From positions 1 through 64,000 of the forward strand of contig CAWFJZ010000005.1 of assembly GCA_963816315.1 (NCBI GenBank): a stretch of DNA of 64,000 nt, given 5' to 3'. This document shows positions 10,912-19,960 of this stretch, one piece after another. This DNA comes from CADEEN01 sp963816315 (GTDB lineage Bacteria > Pseudomonadota > Gammaproteobacteria > Burkholderiales > Burkholderiaceae_C). The notes beneath the pieces are model-generated. The model worked only from the letters and a program-made list of their open reading frames with translations, was not told the DNA's origin and did no database searches. The position numbers and the translations under genes are program-made. Each line of letters begins with the position of its first letter. Positions within the stretch are counted from its first letter, which is position 1.

Positions 10912-12548
10912 AGCAGGAACAGCACAGCCGGTACGAGCAGCCACCACCACGGCGACGACGGCACTTCGATCTGCTGCGCCTGCCCGAACGGGCCGGCGAA
11001 GCCGTCGGCGTCGATCGTCTTGACGCGCAGGTAATAGGTACCGGACGGCGGGTCGCGCAGCAGCCACTGCGGCTCGGTCACCGTGCTGTCGCTGACCATT
11101 TGCGTGAAGCCGGCGTCGCGCGCCAATTGCACCTGCCAGCGCGTGCCCGCGGGTCCGCTGGCCGGCCAGCGCAGCATCAGGCCGTCGTCGTTCTTCTGCG
11201 GCTCGGCCGGCGGTGGCGCGGCCGGCGGCAGGGTGCGGGTGAAGCTCTGCGCGTCGGAGAACGGGCCCTGGTCGCCGCTGGCCAGGATGCTGGCAACGCG
11301 CCAGTGGTGCGTGCCCAGCGGCAGCGCGACGCGGGCCTCGGCGGCGTCGAGATCGCTGCGATCGACGCGTGGCTGCGCAAAGTCCGGCGTGTCGGCGACC
11401 TGCAGGCGCACGCGTGCGGCCGCGGCATTGCGCGTCCAGGCCAGGCGCACGCTGTCGTCGATGGTGCGACCGCCGGGGCTCGGTGCGGCGATGAACGGCG
11501 GCTCGGGACGCGCCTTGAGCACGAAGGCCGCGCGCGTGTCGCGGCCCTCCATGCCAACGCTGTCGATCGCGCGCACCCGCAGCTCGTAACGGCCGTCGGG
11601 GATGTCTTCGCTCCAGCGCGCTGGCGCAGCGTCGAAGACGCCGTCGAGCACCAGCCGCGGCGGCTCTTCGGTGGTCAGCACCTGGGCGCGCACGCGCGTG
11701 TCGGCCGCGCTTTGCCATGACAAGCGCAGCGGCATGCGCTCGACGCGTTCGGGCAGGCCGGCGAGCTGCGGCGCGGCGGGCAGGGCGCGCGGCGCTGTCA
11801 TGCCGGCGGCAGCGCCGACGGCGCCGAAACCGGCGCCGACCAGCGACTCGGCGCGCCCGCCGGTGCCCGCGCGCGCACCGACGCGGCCTTCGAGGACCTC
11901 GAGCCGCGTTGCGCCGCTCTCGGCCGTGGTGCGAAATTCGGTGCCGCGCACACCGAGGTTGGTGTGCGGCGTGCGCATCTCATAGCGCGACGGTGCGCTC
12001 GCGCCTCGAGCCGGCGGCACCACCGAGTCGGCGCTGCCGTGCTGCAGGCGCAACGTGGTGGACGCGCCGGCGCGCGACTGCGCCAGGCGCTCTACCTTGA
12101 GTTCGCTGTCGGGCCGCACCAGCACGCGCGCGCCACCCTCGAAGCGCAGCGTCGTCGAAGACTGCGCGCCGGTGCGCACCACGTCGCCGGCGGCCAGGTT
12201 GTCGCCGCTGGCCAGCGGGATTTCGGTTTCGGTGGCAGCGCGGGTCACGGTGACGCTGCCGTAGGCATGCACTACCTCGGCCACCGTGGGCTGCTCGCGC
12301 AGCAGATGCGCCGGGATGCGGATCAGGCTGCTGGGCTGCAGGCGCTTCGGGTCGGCGATGTTGTTGGCGCGCTGCACGCTTTGCCAGTCGGCGCCGTCGC
12401 GCAGCAGCGCAATCAGCGTGTCGCCGGGCTGCACACGGTACTCGACGATGACCACGGCGGCCGGGCGTGCCTCTTGCACCCAGGCTGGCGCGGCGCTTGC
12501 CACCAACGCCGCAGTCAACACCGCCTTCGACACGAGCCTGCAGGACAA
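10908..12548 (-). CDS. LysM-FecR domain periplasmic protein
   Basis: About 546 residues. A signal peptide (KAVLTAALVASAAPAWVQE) is followed by LysM (EYRVQPGDTLIALLRDG, about 35-85), a FecR domain (SGDNLAAGDVVRTGAQSSTT ... HTNLGVRGTEFR, about 110-225), two or more Fn3-like modules ending in YELRVRAIDS and YYLRVKTIDADG, and a C-terminal hydrophobic anchor WWWLLVPAVLFLL. FecR-LysM proteins often neighbour CHASE2 proteins, suggesting a peptidoglycan-bound partner of the sensor. TTG 12548 is preferred because a GGGAGG ribosome site stands 7-8 bases before it; TTG 12596 (overlapping the previous stop as TTGA) is the alternative. Confidence 0.83.
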
Positions 12549-12592
12549 ACGACCACCTCCCGCGAACCATCCCCTGGGAATTATGGGGTGGG

Positions 12593-13945
12593 TCAATCGG
12601 GCAAAACGAAGCGCTTTTCCAATAAATTAGGGTCATCGAAGTGCCGCCGGCCGACAAAGGCGGTCGCATGGTGGCCCCATTGGCGCATCGCGCCGGCGCT
12701 GGCGATGCCCATCGGCCAGAAGAAGAAGCGCTCGGCGCGCTCGCTGCCGCGCACCAGGCCGTCGGCGGCGTAGAGGCTGCGTGTGCCGCCGCCGGGCCAG
12801 GGCAGGGTGCGCAGCATCCGCTCATCGCGCAGCGTGTAGGGCGTGCCGCCGCCGCCGGCGTCTGCCGCCACGCCGCTGACGTAATGCGTGGCCGACGCGA
12901 TGCGCACCACCAGTCGCTGCCCGGGTTGCAGACGCGGCAGCCGCGCCGGCACGAAGGCCCACTCTTCGTTCGACGGCGCGCCGTCGCGCAGGCGCACCGT
13001 GTCGGCGGGAAAGAACAGGTGGTAGCAGCCGCAGGCGTGGATCGTGTCGAGCATCAGCGGCGAGCCGTCCGGGGCGTAAGTCAGGCGCACGATGACGCCG
13101 TCGAGCGCGCCGCCGAGCAGATCGAAGCGGCCCGTCAATGGCCGTTCGGGAAACCAGATGGTGAAGACACGCTGCTTCGAGACCTGCCCGCCGACCAGGG
13201 TCTGGGCGTCGCGCTCGAAGACGATCGGCTGCGTCGTGTCCACGTCGGGCACGTCGCTGTCGCCGCTGCGCCACGCGGGCATGCCGAAGCGGTCGAACGG
13301 CGCCAGTGCGCCGCCGCGGGTTTCGATCTCGAACAACGGCCCGTCGCTGCCGCGCGGCGGCACGAAGCGCTGCAACGGCGGCGGCGCCGTGGCCCAGCGC
13401 GCCATGTCCTTTTCGTGCTGTGTTTGCCAGGCGTTGACGCCGGCAAAGAACGGCACTCTCACCAGCGGGTACAGGCCGAGCGCGCGCAGCGGCGTGGCGT
13501 AGCGGTCGGGCACGGTGGCGCGTGCCAGCAGCGTCTGGCGCGCGGCGGCGTCGTCCCGCCACTGCGCCAGGCGCCGGCTGCGGCAGGCGTCGCTGCGGGT
13601 TCGAGCGGCACCGGCGTCGGCCACGTCGTCGATCGGAAAGGCAGCGCGCGGCAGGTTGGCGATTTCGACGTTGCGGCCCTGCTGGTCGAGCCCTGCCGCG
13701 CGGGCGAGCCAAGCGGCGGCATCGACGCGGTCGCGCGTGGCTTGGCCGAAGCGATCGACACGCAGGCCGGCAAAGCCGGCGATGCGCTCGTCCTGCGCAT
13801 CGCGCACGCCGGCCGCATCGACCGCGGCGTCGAGTTGCGCGAACCAGCGCGTGCAATCGTCGGCCGGCTCGATGACGCGCGTCGTGGCACAGCCGCCGGC
13901 CAGCAGCGCGAGCAACAGCAGCAGCGCACGACGCCAGCGGCTCAT
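12593..13945 (-). CDS. Conserved lipoprotein of unknown function
   Basis: A 450-residue lipoprotein: MSRWRRALLLLLALLAGGC is a clear signal with lipobox LAGGC and the lipidated Cys at residue 19, followed by ATTRVIEPADDCTRWFAQL. I do not recognise a catalytic domain. Notable segments are the LYPLVRVPFFAGVNAWQ stretch, a CGCYH cluster near residue 300 and FFFWPMGIASAGAMRQWGHH near the C-terminus. It is coupled to its neighbours: ATG 13945 overlaps the Vgb-like stop (ATGA), and its own stop is next to the FecR reading frame. The context suggests an envelope role linked to the FecR/CHASE2 sensor. Confidence 0.75.
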   Translation of the reverse strand: MSRWRRALLLLLALLAGGCATTRVIEPADDCTRWFAQLDAAVDAAGVRDAQDERIAGFAGLRVDRFGQATRDRVDAAAWLARAAGLDQQGRNVEIANLPRAAFPIDDVADAGAARTRSDACRSRRLAQWRDDAAARQTLLARATVPDRYATPLRALGLYPLVRVPFFAGVNAWQTQHEKDMARWATAPPPLQRFVPPRGSDGPLFEIETRGGALAPFDRFGMPAWRSGDSDVPDVDTTQPIVFERDAQTLVGGQVSKQRVFTIWFPERPLTGRFDLLGGALDGVIVRLTYAPDGSPLMLDTIHACGCYHLFFPADTVRLRDGAPSNEEWAFVPARLPRLQPGQRLVVRIASATHYVSGVAADAGGGGTPYTLRDERMLRTLPWPGGGTRSLYAADGLVRGSERAERFFFWPMGIASAGAMRQWGHHATAFVGRRHFDDPNLLEKRFVLPD

Positions 13946-14928
13946 GCCGTGCGAATCACCGAGATGTGCTCGGTGCCGCTTTCGGGCAACCAGACCTCGC
14001 CCGGGCGGCCGAGGATCTGGCGGATCGACGCTGCTTCGCGGGCAAAACCAAAACGCTCGAACTTTTCGCTCGATGCATCGAAGCGCCAGACCGCATTGCC
14101 GCCGAAGTCGCTGGCCCAGACGACATCGCGCTCATCGACATAGACCGCGTAGCAGCTCGGCTTGTCACCCGGCAGCTTCCATGCGCGCCAGGCTTGCGCC
14201 GGCGTCTTCCCTGCGGGGTCATGCACCGATAGCTGTCCGGAGTTCCATTCGCTGACCCAGATGCGGCCGCGGCTGTCGCTCCAGACGCGGCGCGCGCCCT
14301 GGTTCTTCGTCGGCGGCACGGCGACGATCGACTCGCCGGTCTTGCGATCGATGCGGGCGATGAACGAACCGGCGAGCGAGCACCACCAGACCTCGCCGGC
14401 CGGCGTGGCGCAGATGCCGTACGGCCCGCGGCCTTTCGGCGCATCCTTGATGCTGACCACGCCGCTCTTCACGGCCAGCTTGCCGACGATGCCGCTCTGG
14501 CCGGTGAACCAGAGGTCGCCGTCGCCGTCGAAGGCTGCCGTGTTGAGGTTGGCGTACGACGAGCCGTCAGGCAACGCGAAGACGCGCACCGCGCGATCCG
14601 GCCAGCCGACGCGCACGATGGCGTTCTGGCCACCGTCGGTGAGCCACGCGGCGCCGTCCGGACCCTGGATCACGCCGTGCGGCGACGAGCCGCGGCCGAG
14701 CGCGATCAGCTCGGTGCGGCCGCTCTTCGGATCGAACCAACCGAGGTGGCCGCTGCGCTGCGCGCTGAACCAGACGCCGCCGTCGGGCGCCGGCGCGACG
14801 TCGTGGATGCCGGTGCGCGACGGCGTATTCAGCGGCCACGATTGCACACGCGCCGGTTGCGCCAACGCGGGCGCGCACAGCGCGCCGATCGCGCCCAGCG
14901 CCTCGCGGCGGGTGAGTGGAACATTCAT
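13942..14928 (-). CDS. Virginiamycin B lyase-like (Vgb) beta-propeller protein
   Basis: A 328-residue exported seven-bladed propeller of the streptogramin lyase-like group. Repeated blade motifs include HDVAPAPDGGVWFSAQRSG, PHGVIQGPDGAAWLTDGG, NTAAFDGDGDLWFTGQ and VWSDSRGRIWVSEWNSG. The N-terminus MNVPLTRREALGAIGALCAP looks like a twin-arginine-type signal with only one arginine pair partner (TRRE). True Vgb enzymes linearise streptogramin B, but most homologues in environmental bacteria have unknown substrates, so resistance is not claimed. First gene of the operon that ends in the CHASE2 kinase; it reads away from the SnoaL operon. Confidence 0.8.
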   Translation of the reverse strand: MNVPLTRREALGAIGALCAPALAQPARVQSWPLNTPSRTGIHDVAPAPDGGVWFSAQRSGHLGWFDPKSGRTELIALGRGSSPHGVIQGPDGAAWLTDGGQNAIVRVGWPDRAVRVFALPDGSSYANLNTAAFDGDGDLWFTGQSGIVGKLAVKSGVVSIKDAPKGRGPYGICATPAGEVWWCSLAGSFIARIDRKTGESIVAVPPTKNQGARRVWSDSRGRIWVSEWNSGQLSVHDPAGKTPAQAWRAWKLPGDKPSCYAVYVDERDVVWASDFGGNAVWRFDASSEKFERFGFAREAASIRQILGRPGEVWLPESGTEHISVIRTA

Positions 14929-14984
14929 CGCCGTCTCCTCGCGAACGTGAACCCCATTTTGCGTGCCTGCCCGATACTGTGCCC

Positions 14985-15383
14985 ATGAGCCAAGACCTCG
15001 AACGCAACAAGGCCAGCGCCAAGGCCTTCTACGAGCTGATGTTCAACCAGTGCAAGCCGGCCGAAGCGATCGAGCGCTACGCCGGCGCGAGCTACACGCA
15101 GCACAACCCGCATGTCGCCGACGGCAAGCAGGCCTTCATCGACTACTTCCTGCAGATGGCGCGCGAGTATCCGGGCAAGCGCGTGCACTTCAAGCGCGCC
15201 GTCGCAGAGGGCGACCTCGTCGTGCTGCACTGCCACCAGGAGTGGCCGACCGACAAGGACCGCGACTGGGCCGGCATCGACATCTTCCGCTTCGACGATG
15301 CGGGCCGCATCGTCGAGCATTGGGACGTGCTGCAGGTGGTGCCGCTGGCGTCGGCGGCGAAGCACGGCAACGGCATGTTCTAA
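14985..15383 (+). CDS. SnoaL-like (NTF2-fold) protein
   Basis: A 132-residue SnoaL/NTF2-fold protein, as in the family of predicted ester cyclases: NKASAKAFYELMFNQCKPAEAIERY, YTQHNPHVADG, then GIDIFRFDDAGRIVEHWDVLQ. The His and Asp residues that line the pocket in SnoaL cyclases are in place (HNPH, HWD). ATG 14985 is chosen because the upstream in-frame part is not conserved in style. The substrate is unknown. First gene of a three-gene group with DUF3237 and a 77-aa protein. Confidence 0.85.
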   Translation: MSQDLERNKASAKAFYELMFNQCKPAEAIERYAGASYTQHNPHVADGKQAFIDYFLQMAREYPGKRVHFKRAVAEGDLVVLHCHQEWPTDKDRDWAGIDIFRFDDAGRIVEHWDVLQVVPLASAAKHGNGMF

Positions 15384-15387
15384 AACG

Positions 15388-15846
15388 ATGAGCCCGCGCC
15401 TCGAGCCGTTGATGACGCTGGCCGTCGAGGTCGGCGACATCACCTCGCTCGGCGCCGTACCGACCGGCGAGCGCCGCGTCGTTGCCATCACCGGCGGCAG
15501 CTTCGACAGCGACGAAGGCTGGCGCGGCGTCGTGCTGCCCGGCGGCGCCGACTGGCAACTGCTGCGCGGCGACGGCGTGCTCGAAGTCGATGCGCGCTAC
15601 GTGCTGCAGGACGAACGCGGTGCGCGCGTGCAGGTGGTGAGTCAAGGTCTGCGCCACGGCCCGCCGGAAGTGATCGCGGCGCTGGCGCGCGGCGAGGCGG
15701 TCGATCCGTCGCAATACTACTTTCGCACCGTGATGCGCTTCGAAGCGGCGGCCGAGGCGTTGGCGCATCTGAACCATGTCGTTGCCGTCGGCGTCGGCGC
15801 GCGCGAGGCGAGGCTCGTGCGCTTGAATGTGTTTGCGCTGATGTGA
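15388..15846 (+). CDS. DUF3237 (UPF0311) family protein
   Basis: A 152-residue protein starting at ATG 15388, four bases after the SnoaL stop. It shows the DUF3237 pattern: GERRVVAITGGSF, RGVVLPGGADWQLLRGDGVLEVDARYVLQ, YYFRTVMRFEA and the final HVVAVGVGAREARLVRLNVF. The fold is a beta-barrel; the biochemical role is not established. Proximity to a SnoaL-like protein suggests small-molecule metabolism. Confidence 0.87.
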   Translation: MSPRLEPLMTLAVEVGDITSLGAVPTGERRVVAITGGSFDSDEGWRGVVLPGGADWQLLRGDGVLEVDARYVLQDERGARVQVVSQGLRHGPPEVIAALARGEAVDPSQYYFRTVMRFEAAAEALAHLNHVVAVGVGAREARLVRLNVFALM

Positions 15847-16076
15847 TGACGGGCGATCTCGGCTTCACCTGGCGGCAGCGCAAGAACGGCGACATCGAGA
15901 TCCTTCACAAAGGCCGCTTGGCTTCGACGCTGCGCGGCAACGACGCGGCGGACTTCCTCGCCGAAGCCAACGGCAGTGAGCTGATCGATCTGCAGCCGCT
16001 GATGGCGCGCATCACCGGCAATTACAAACATGGCAACGAGCGAATGGCGGGCGAGCATCCGCGCAACAAGCGGTGA
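15843..16076 (+). CDS. Small conserved hypothetical protein, 77 aa
   Basis: Begins with ATGATG overlapping the DUF3237 stop (ATGA), so it is translationally coupled. It reads FTWRQRKNGDIEILHKGRLA then LRGNDAADFLAEA and ends ITGNYKHGNERMAGEHPRNK. The first half resembles short beta-hairpin proteins encoded beside unrelated genes in Burkholderiales. No family name is offered. Confidence 0.7.
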   Translation: MMTGDLGFTWRQRKNGDIEILHKGRLASTLRGNDAADFLAEANGSELIDLQPLMARITGNYKHGNERMAGEHPRNKR

Positions 16077-16082
16077 TGCGCT

Positions 16083-17105
16083 CTACCGCTCACGCTCCCG
16101 CCAGCGCAGCGGCGCCACGCCGGCGATCTTCTTGAAAGCGCGGCTGAACGCGGCTTCCGAGTCGTAGCCCACGGCTGCGGCGACGGTCTTGACCTTTGCC
16201 GTGCGGTCGCAGAGCAACTCGCTGGCGAGCTGTATCCGCCACGCGCTCAAGTACTGCATCGGCGGCTGGCCGACGACTTGCGTGAAGCGCTCCGCCAGCA
16301 CCGAGCGCGAGGTGCCGATGTCCGCAGCCAGTGCCTCCAGCGACCAGGCCTGCGCCGGCGCGCCGTGCAAGCGCGCGAGCACCCGGCCGACCAGTGGATC
16401 GCGCAGCCCGGCCAACCAGCCGGATGGGGCGGTGCTCAAACTTTCGATGTGGCCGCGCACGACTTCGACGAACATCAACTCGGCCAGGCGCAACAGCACG
16501 GTCTGACCGCCCGACGACGGCCGGTTCAATTCGCACTGCGCAAACTCGATCAGGTGCTGCATGCGCTCGGCTGACGCGGTCTCTGCGCGCGTGTGCACCA
16601 CGCGCGGCAGCGCTGCGAGCACCGGGTTGAACGGCCGCTGGCTGCAGCCGAGAAAGCCGCAGATGAATTGCGTCCGCTCCGCGCCGCCGCCGCCTTCTCC
16701 GACCACCGTGGGCAACTCGCCGGCGGCCATGTTGCGAAAGAAGCTCACCGCATCGTCGGCGCTGTAGGTGTCTGCGGCATCGGCCGGTTCGGCAAGGAAG
16801 TACGCATCGCCATGCGGCACCACGAGCACGTCGCCGGTTTCGAAGCGCTGTGGCGCGTCGCCGCGCAGCCCCGCCCAGCAGCGCCCGCGGGTGACGATGT
16901 GGAACGACACCAGGTGCTGCGACGCCGGCAGCACGACCTGGCGGAAGGCTTCGGTGTGCGGCGCCCAGGTGCACCACGGCGTGGTCGCATCGACGAGAAA
17001 CAGCATCGCGCCGGTCAGGCGCACCGAGCGCAGCACATCGGACAGGACATCGCGGCCGGACGCTGCGCCATGCGATGCGGACGATGGGTCATGGCCTTGG
17101 TTCAT
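16083..17105 (-). CDS. AraC-family transcriptional regulator with cupin sensor
   Basis: About 340 residues. The N-terminal AraC ligand-binding cupin (Cupin_6 type) includes HLVSFHIVTRGRCWAGLRG and FETGDVLVVPHGDAYFLAE. The C-terminal AraC double helix-turn-helix reads WSLEALAADIGTSRSVLAER, then VAAAVGYDSEAAFSRAFKK and the closing GVAPLRWR. ATG 17105 is preferred to 17153 because the extra residues are not family-like and would leave no room for a promoter. It is divergent from a methyltransferase 46 bases away and probably controls it and itself. Confidence 0.9.
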   Translation of the reverse strand: MNQGHDPSSASHGAASGRDVLSDVLRSVRLTGAMLFLVDATTPWCTWAPHTEAFRQVVLPASQHLVSFHIVTRGRCWAGLRGDAPQRFETGDVLVVPHGDAYFLAEPADAADTYSADDAVSFFRNMAAGELPTVVGEGGGGAERTQFICGFLGCSQRPFNPVLAALPRVVHTRAETASAERMQHLIEFAQCELNRPSSGGQTVLLRLAELMFVEVVRGHIESLSTAPSGWLAGLRDPLVGRVLARLHGAPAQAWSLEALAADIGTSRSVLAERFTQVVGQPPMQYLSAWRIQLASELLCDRTAKVKTVAAAVGYDSEAAFSRAFKKIAGVAPLRWRERER

Positions 17106-17151
17106 CGAGGCGCGGATGCTACTGCCGTGCCCACCACAACGACGTGAAACC

Positions 17152-17931
17152 ATGCAGACGCCCGCCGAGGTTTATGAGCAGCGCTTCGTGCCGGCGCTGT
17201 TCGAACCGTGGAGCCGCATCGTCGTCCGCGCGGCGCAGATCGAGCCGAACCAGCAGGTGCTCGACGTGGCCTGCGGCACCGGCGTGCTTGCCCGCGCCGC
17301 GGCCGATCGTGTGGGGCCGGGCGGCAAGGTGAGCGGGCTCGACCCCAACGCCGAGATGCTCGCCGTCGCGCGGCGCAAGAACACGTGGATCGAGTGGCGC
17401 GACGGCTGTGCCGAGGTCCTGCCGTGGCTCGACGAGACGTTCGATGCCGTGGTCAGCCAGTTCGGCATGATGTTCTTCGACAGCCCGAGCGACGCGCTGC
17501 GCGAAATGATGCGTGTGCTGCGGCCGGGCGGCCACCTGGCGGTGGCGGTGTGCGATGCGGTCGATCAGTCGCCCGGCTACGCCGCGCTGGCGGCGTTGCT
17601 GCAAGCGCTATTCGGCGCGAAGGTGGCCGATGCCTTCCGCGCGCCGTTTGTTTTGGGTGACCCGCAGCGCCTGCGAGCGTTGTGCAATCAAGCTGGCCTT
17701 GCCGACGCGCGCATCGAACAGCACCACGGCGCCGTGCGCTTCGCGTCGATCGAAGACCTGGTCTCGGCCGAACGCGCCTGCGCGTGGACGCTCGGTGGCC
17801 TGCTCGACGACGCGCAGTTCGCGCGCTTGCTGCAAGGCGCGCAGCAGGTGCTCGCGCCGTTTGCCGGCAGCGACGGACAAGTGGCGTTCGACATGCCGGC
17901 GTTGATTGTCACGGCGAGCAAGTTGCGCTGA
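17152..17931 (+). CDS. Class I SAM-dependent methyltransferase
   Basis: A 259-residue Rossmann-fold methyltransferase. Motif I is VLDVACGTGVLARAA, followed by acidic SGLDPNAEML, then FDAVVSQFGMMFF (motif II) and MMRVLRPGGHLAVAV (motif III), as in UbiE-like small-molecule methyltransferases. The acceptor substrate is unknown. ATG 17152 follows a divergent intergenic region shared with the AraC regulator, a likely controller. The C-terminal half carries an ASIEDLVSAERA segment common in this group. Confidence 0.87.
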   Translation: MQTPAEVYEQRFVPALFEPWSRIVVRAAQIEPNQQVLDVACGTGVLARAAADRVGPGGKVSGLDPNAEMLAVARRKNTWIEWRDGCAEVLPWLDETFDAVVSQFGMMFFDSPSDALREMMRVLRPGGHLAVAVCDAVDQSPGYAALAALLQALFGAKVADAFRAPFVLGDPQRLRALCNQAGLADARIEQHHGAVRFASIEDLVSAERACAWTLGGLLDDAQFARLLQGAQQVLAPFAGSDGQVAFDMPALIVTASKLR

Positions 17932-17955
17932 GAAACGGCTTCATGCAGGCGGGAT

Positions 17956-19392
17956 TCAGGTGGCGGGAGCCGTTGCTGCCGCAGGCAGCAGGTGCGCGAT
18001 CGAGTTGGCGTAGTAGCGCAGCAGCGGCGCTTCTTCGGCACGCGCCCGGTACAGGCCGTTCGACTCCTCGACCAGGTGTCTCAGCGTCAGCATGCGCAGG
18101 CCGGCGCTGACGGCGTAGTCCCAATCGCCGCGCGGCAGATAAAGGTGGGCGTCGGCCGTTTGCAGGCGCTGCACCAGCGCAGCGACGGCGGACTTCAGTT
18201 CGAGTTCGTCGATCGCGCGCTCGTGTTGTGCGAGCAGCACGGTGGCGACCAGCGGCACCGGCAGCACTGGAATCAGCCGGCCGACCTGGCCCATCAGGTG
18301 CTGGCCGAGTGCGGCCACTTCAGCCTGGCGCTGCTCGCGTGGCAGGTGGTCGAAGTCGATGCCGCGCGTTGCGGCCCAGGCGCGCACCGAGACCGGGGTG
18401 CCGAAGTTGACGCAGGCGTAGCCCAGGCGGTGCCAACGGCTGCGCAGCAGCAACCCCGCCTGCGCGCCGACGAAGCGCAGCGTGCGTCCGAGCGCACGCC
18501 AGCCGCCGGGCTGCGTGGCCGTGGCATCTCCGGCCAGCAGTTGCGTGCGGTCTTCGAGCACGCGGTCGTAGTTCAGGCCGAGCGGTACGAAGACGAGGTC
18601 GCGTTCGCCGTGGGTGTGGAAACCGCGCAGCATGTAGTCGAGCACGCCGAAGCGCGGCGCGCCGAGCGCGCCGTCGCGCGTCAGCCGGCCTTCGGGATAG
18701 ACCGCCTGCGTCACGCCGGCCTCGGTGGCCATGGCGATGTAGCGTTCGAGCACGCGCCGGTACAGATCGTCCTTCGAATTGCGGCGCACGAAGTACGCGC
18801 CCATGGCGCGGATCAGGTGGCGCAGGCCCCATGTCCGCGCCCACTCGCCGACGGCATACGACAGCGCCGCACGTTCGGCGGCGAGGTATGAGGCGATGAT
18901 GTAGTCCATGTTGCTGCGGTGGTTCATGACGAAGACCACAGTCGCCTGCTCGGGGATCGCGTTCAGACCGGCGTCGTCGGTGTAGCCGATGCGCACGCGG
19001 TAGAGAAAGCGCGACAGCGTCTTGCCGGCCCAATAGCCGATGCGGAAGTACATGTAGGCGTTGAACGCCGGCACGATTTCGCGCGCGTAGCGCTGCACTT
19101 GGTCAAGTGCGACTTCACGCGGCATGCTGCGCCCGTCTGCGAAGGCGCGCGCTGCCTGCTGCACCTTGTCGTCGAAGATCAGGCGGTCGATCATGGCCTG
19201 GCGGCGCACCTGCTGGAACGGACGGATGCCGATCTTCAAGCGGCGGCTGACCTGGTCGAGCACGCGGTTGGCGCGGCTCCTGATGAACCAGCGCGCGCTC
19301 GGCAGCAGCAGCCGGTCGAGCAGCGCCCACAGGGCGAGCAGCCCGGCCACCACAACCAGCCACAGCGGCAACGTGACGGTGCTGCTTCCCAT
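17956..19392 (-). CDS. PlsB/PlsC-like glycerophosphate acyltransferase
   Basis: A 478-residue membrane acyltransferase. An N-terminal TM (LWLVVVAGLLALWALLDRLL) is followed by the acyltransferase block: NHRSNMDYI (motif I, His and Asp of HX4D at about residue 158), GAYFVRRNSKDDLY (motif II), and YPEGRLTRDG (motif III). Its length is between PlsC (about 250) and PlsB (about 800), matching the 1-acyl-sn-glycerol-3-phosphate acyltransferase-like proteins of beta- and gammaproteobacteria. A role in phospholipid synthesis is expected; the acyl acceptor is not certain. Confidence 0.85.
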   Translation of the reverse strand: MGSSTVTLPLWLVVVAGLLALWALLDRLLLPSARWFIRSRANRVLDQVSRRLKIGIRPFQQVRRQAMIDRLIFDDKVQQAARAFADGRSMPREVALDQVQRYAREIVPAFNAYMYFRIGYWAGKTLSRFLYRVRIGYTDDAGLNAIPEQATVVFVMNHRSNMDYIIASYLAAERAALSYAVGEWARTWGLRHLIRAMGAYFVRRNSKDDLYRRVLERYIAMATEAGVTQAVYPEGRLTRDGALGAPRFGVLDYMLRGFHTHGERDLVFVPLGLNYDRVLEDRTQLLAGDATATQPGGWRALGRTLRFVGAQAGLLLRSRWHRLGYACVNFGTPVSVRAWAATRGIDFDHLPREQRQAEVAALGQHLMGQVGRLIPVLPVPLVATVLLAQHERAIDELELKSAVAALVQRLQTADAHLYLPRGDWDYAVSAGLRMLTLRHLVEESNGLYRARAEEAPLLRYYANSIAHLLPAAATAPAT

Positions 19393-19666
19393 GCGCCCTT
19401 TTTTGGCTTCTTCGGTAAGCCGATGCTAGTCGAGGGTGCGCAGTCTCTTGCGCGACGACGCCGTCGGCGTAGCATCGGCCCGTCATCGCCCAGCGAACGG
19501 CCCTGTAGCCCGCCGCCCCCGGCACCGCCGCGGTTCTCGCGGTACCGCTCGCGTTCACGGACTGCCCCGGCCGGCATGCACTGCCCGGTGACGACGGGCG
19601 TGCACGGAGGCGGCGCGGACCCGGACGCTGTCGCCGCCTCCACGGCACTTTCGACAGGAGCAAACG

Positions 19667-19960
19667 ATGGTCACCTACATTGGCCTGGTCAATTTCACCG
19701 ACAAGGGCATTGCCGGCGTCAAGGACACCACCAAGCGCGCCGCCGCCGCGAAGGAGGTGGCAGGGCGCTTCGGCGTGACGATGCGCGACATCTACTGGAC
19801 GCTGGGCGCCTTCGACCTGGTGTGCGTTCTGGAAGCCAAGGACGAAGCGTCGTTGACGGCGTTCAACCTCGCGCTGGCGACGCAGGGCAACGTGCGCACG
19901 CAGTCGCTGCGCGCGTTCAACGCCGCCGAGATGGATCAGGTGCTGGCCAAGCTGCCCTGA
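19667..19960 (+). CDS. GYD-domain protein
   Basis: A 97-residue ferredoxin-like-fold protein of the GYD family (TYIGLVNFTDKGIAGVKDTT, YWTLGAFDLVCVLEA), named after a conserved Gly-Tyr-Asp; here the triplet reads GAFD. An AGGAG site stands 7 bases before ATG 19667. Its 3' end overlaps the convergent mnmH by 25 bases. Function of the family is unknown. The 274 bases upstream (19393-19666) hold no gene and serve as a divergent promoter region with the acyltransferase. Confidence 0.88.
   Translation: MVTYIGLVNFTDKGIAGVKDTTKRAAAAKEVAGRFGVTMRDIYWTLGAFDLVCVLEAKDEASLTAFNLALATQGNVRTQSLRAFNAAEMDQVLAKLP

Noticed and set aside
13942..14928. Streptogramin resistance by the Vgb-like protein
   Set aside because: The fold matches, but catalytic residues of Vgb were not verified and the operon context points to an envelope role.
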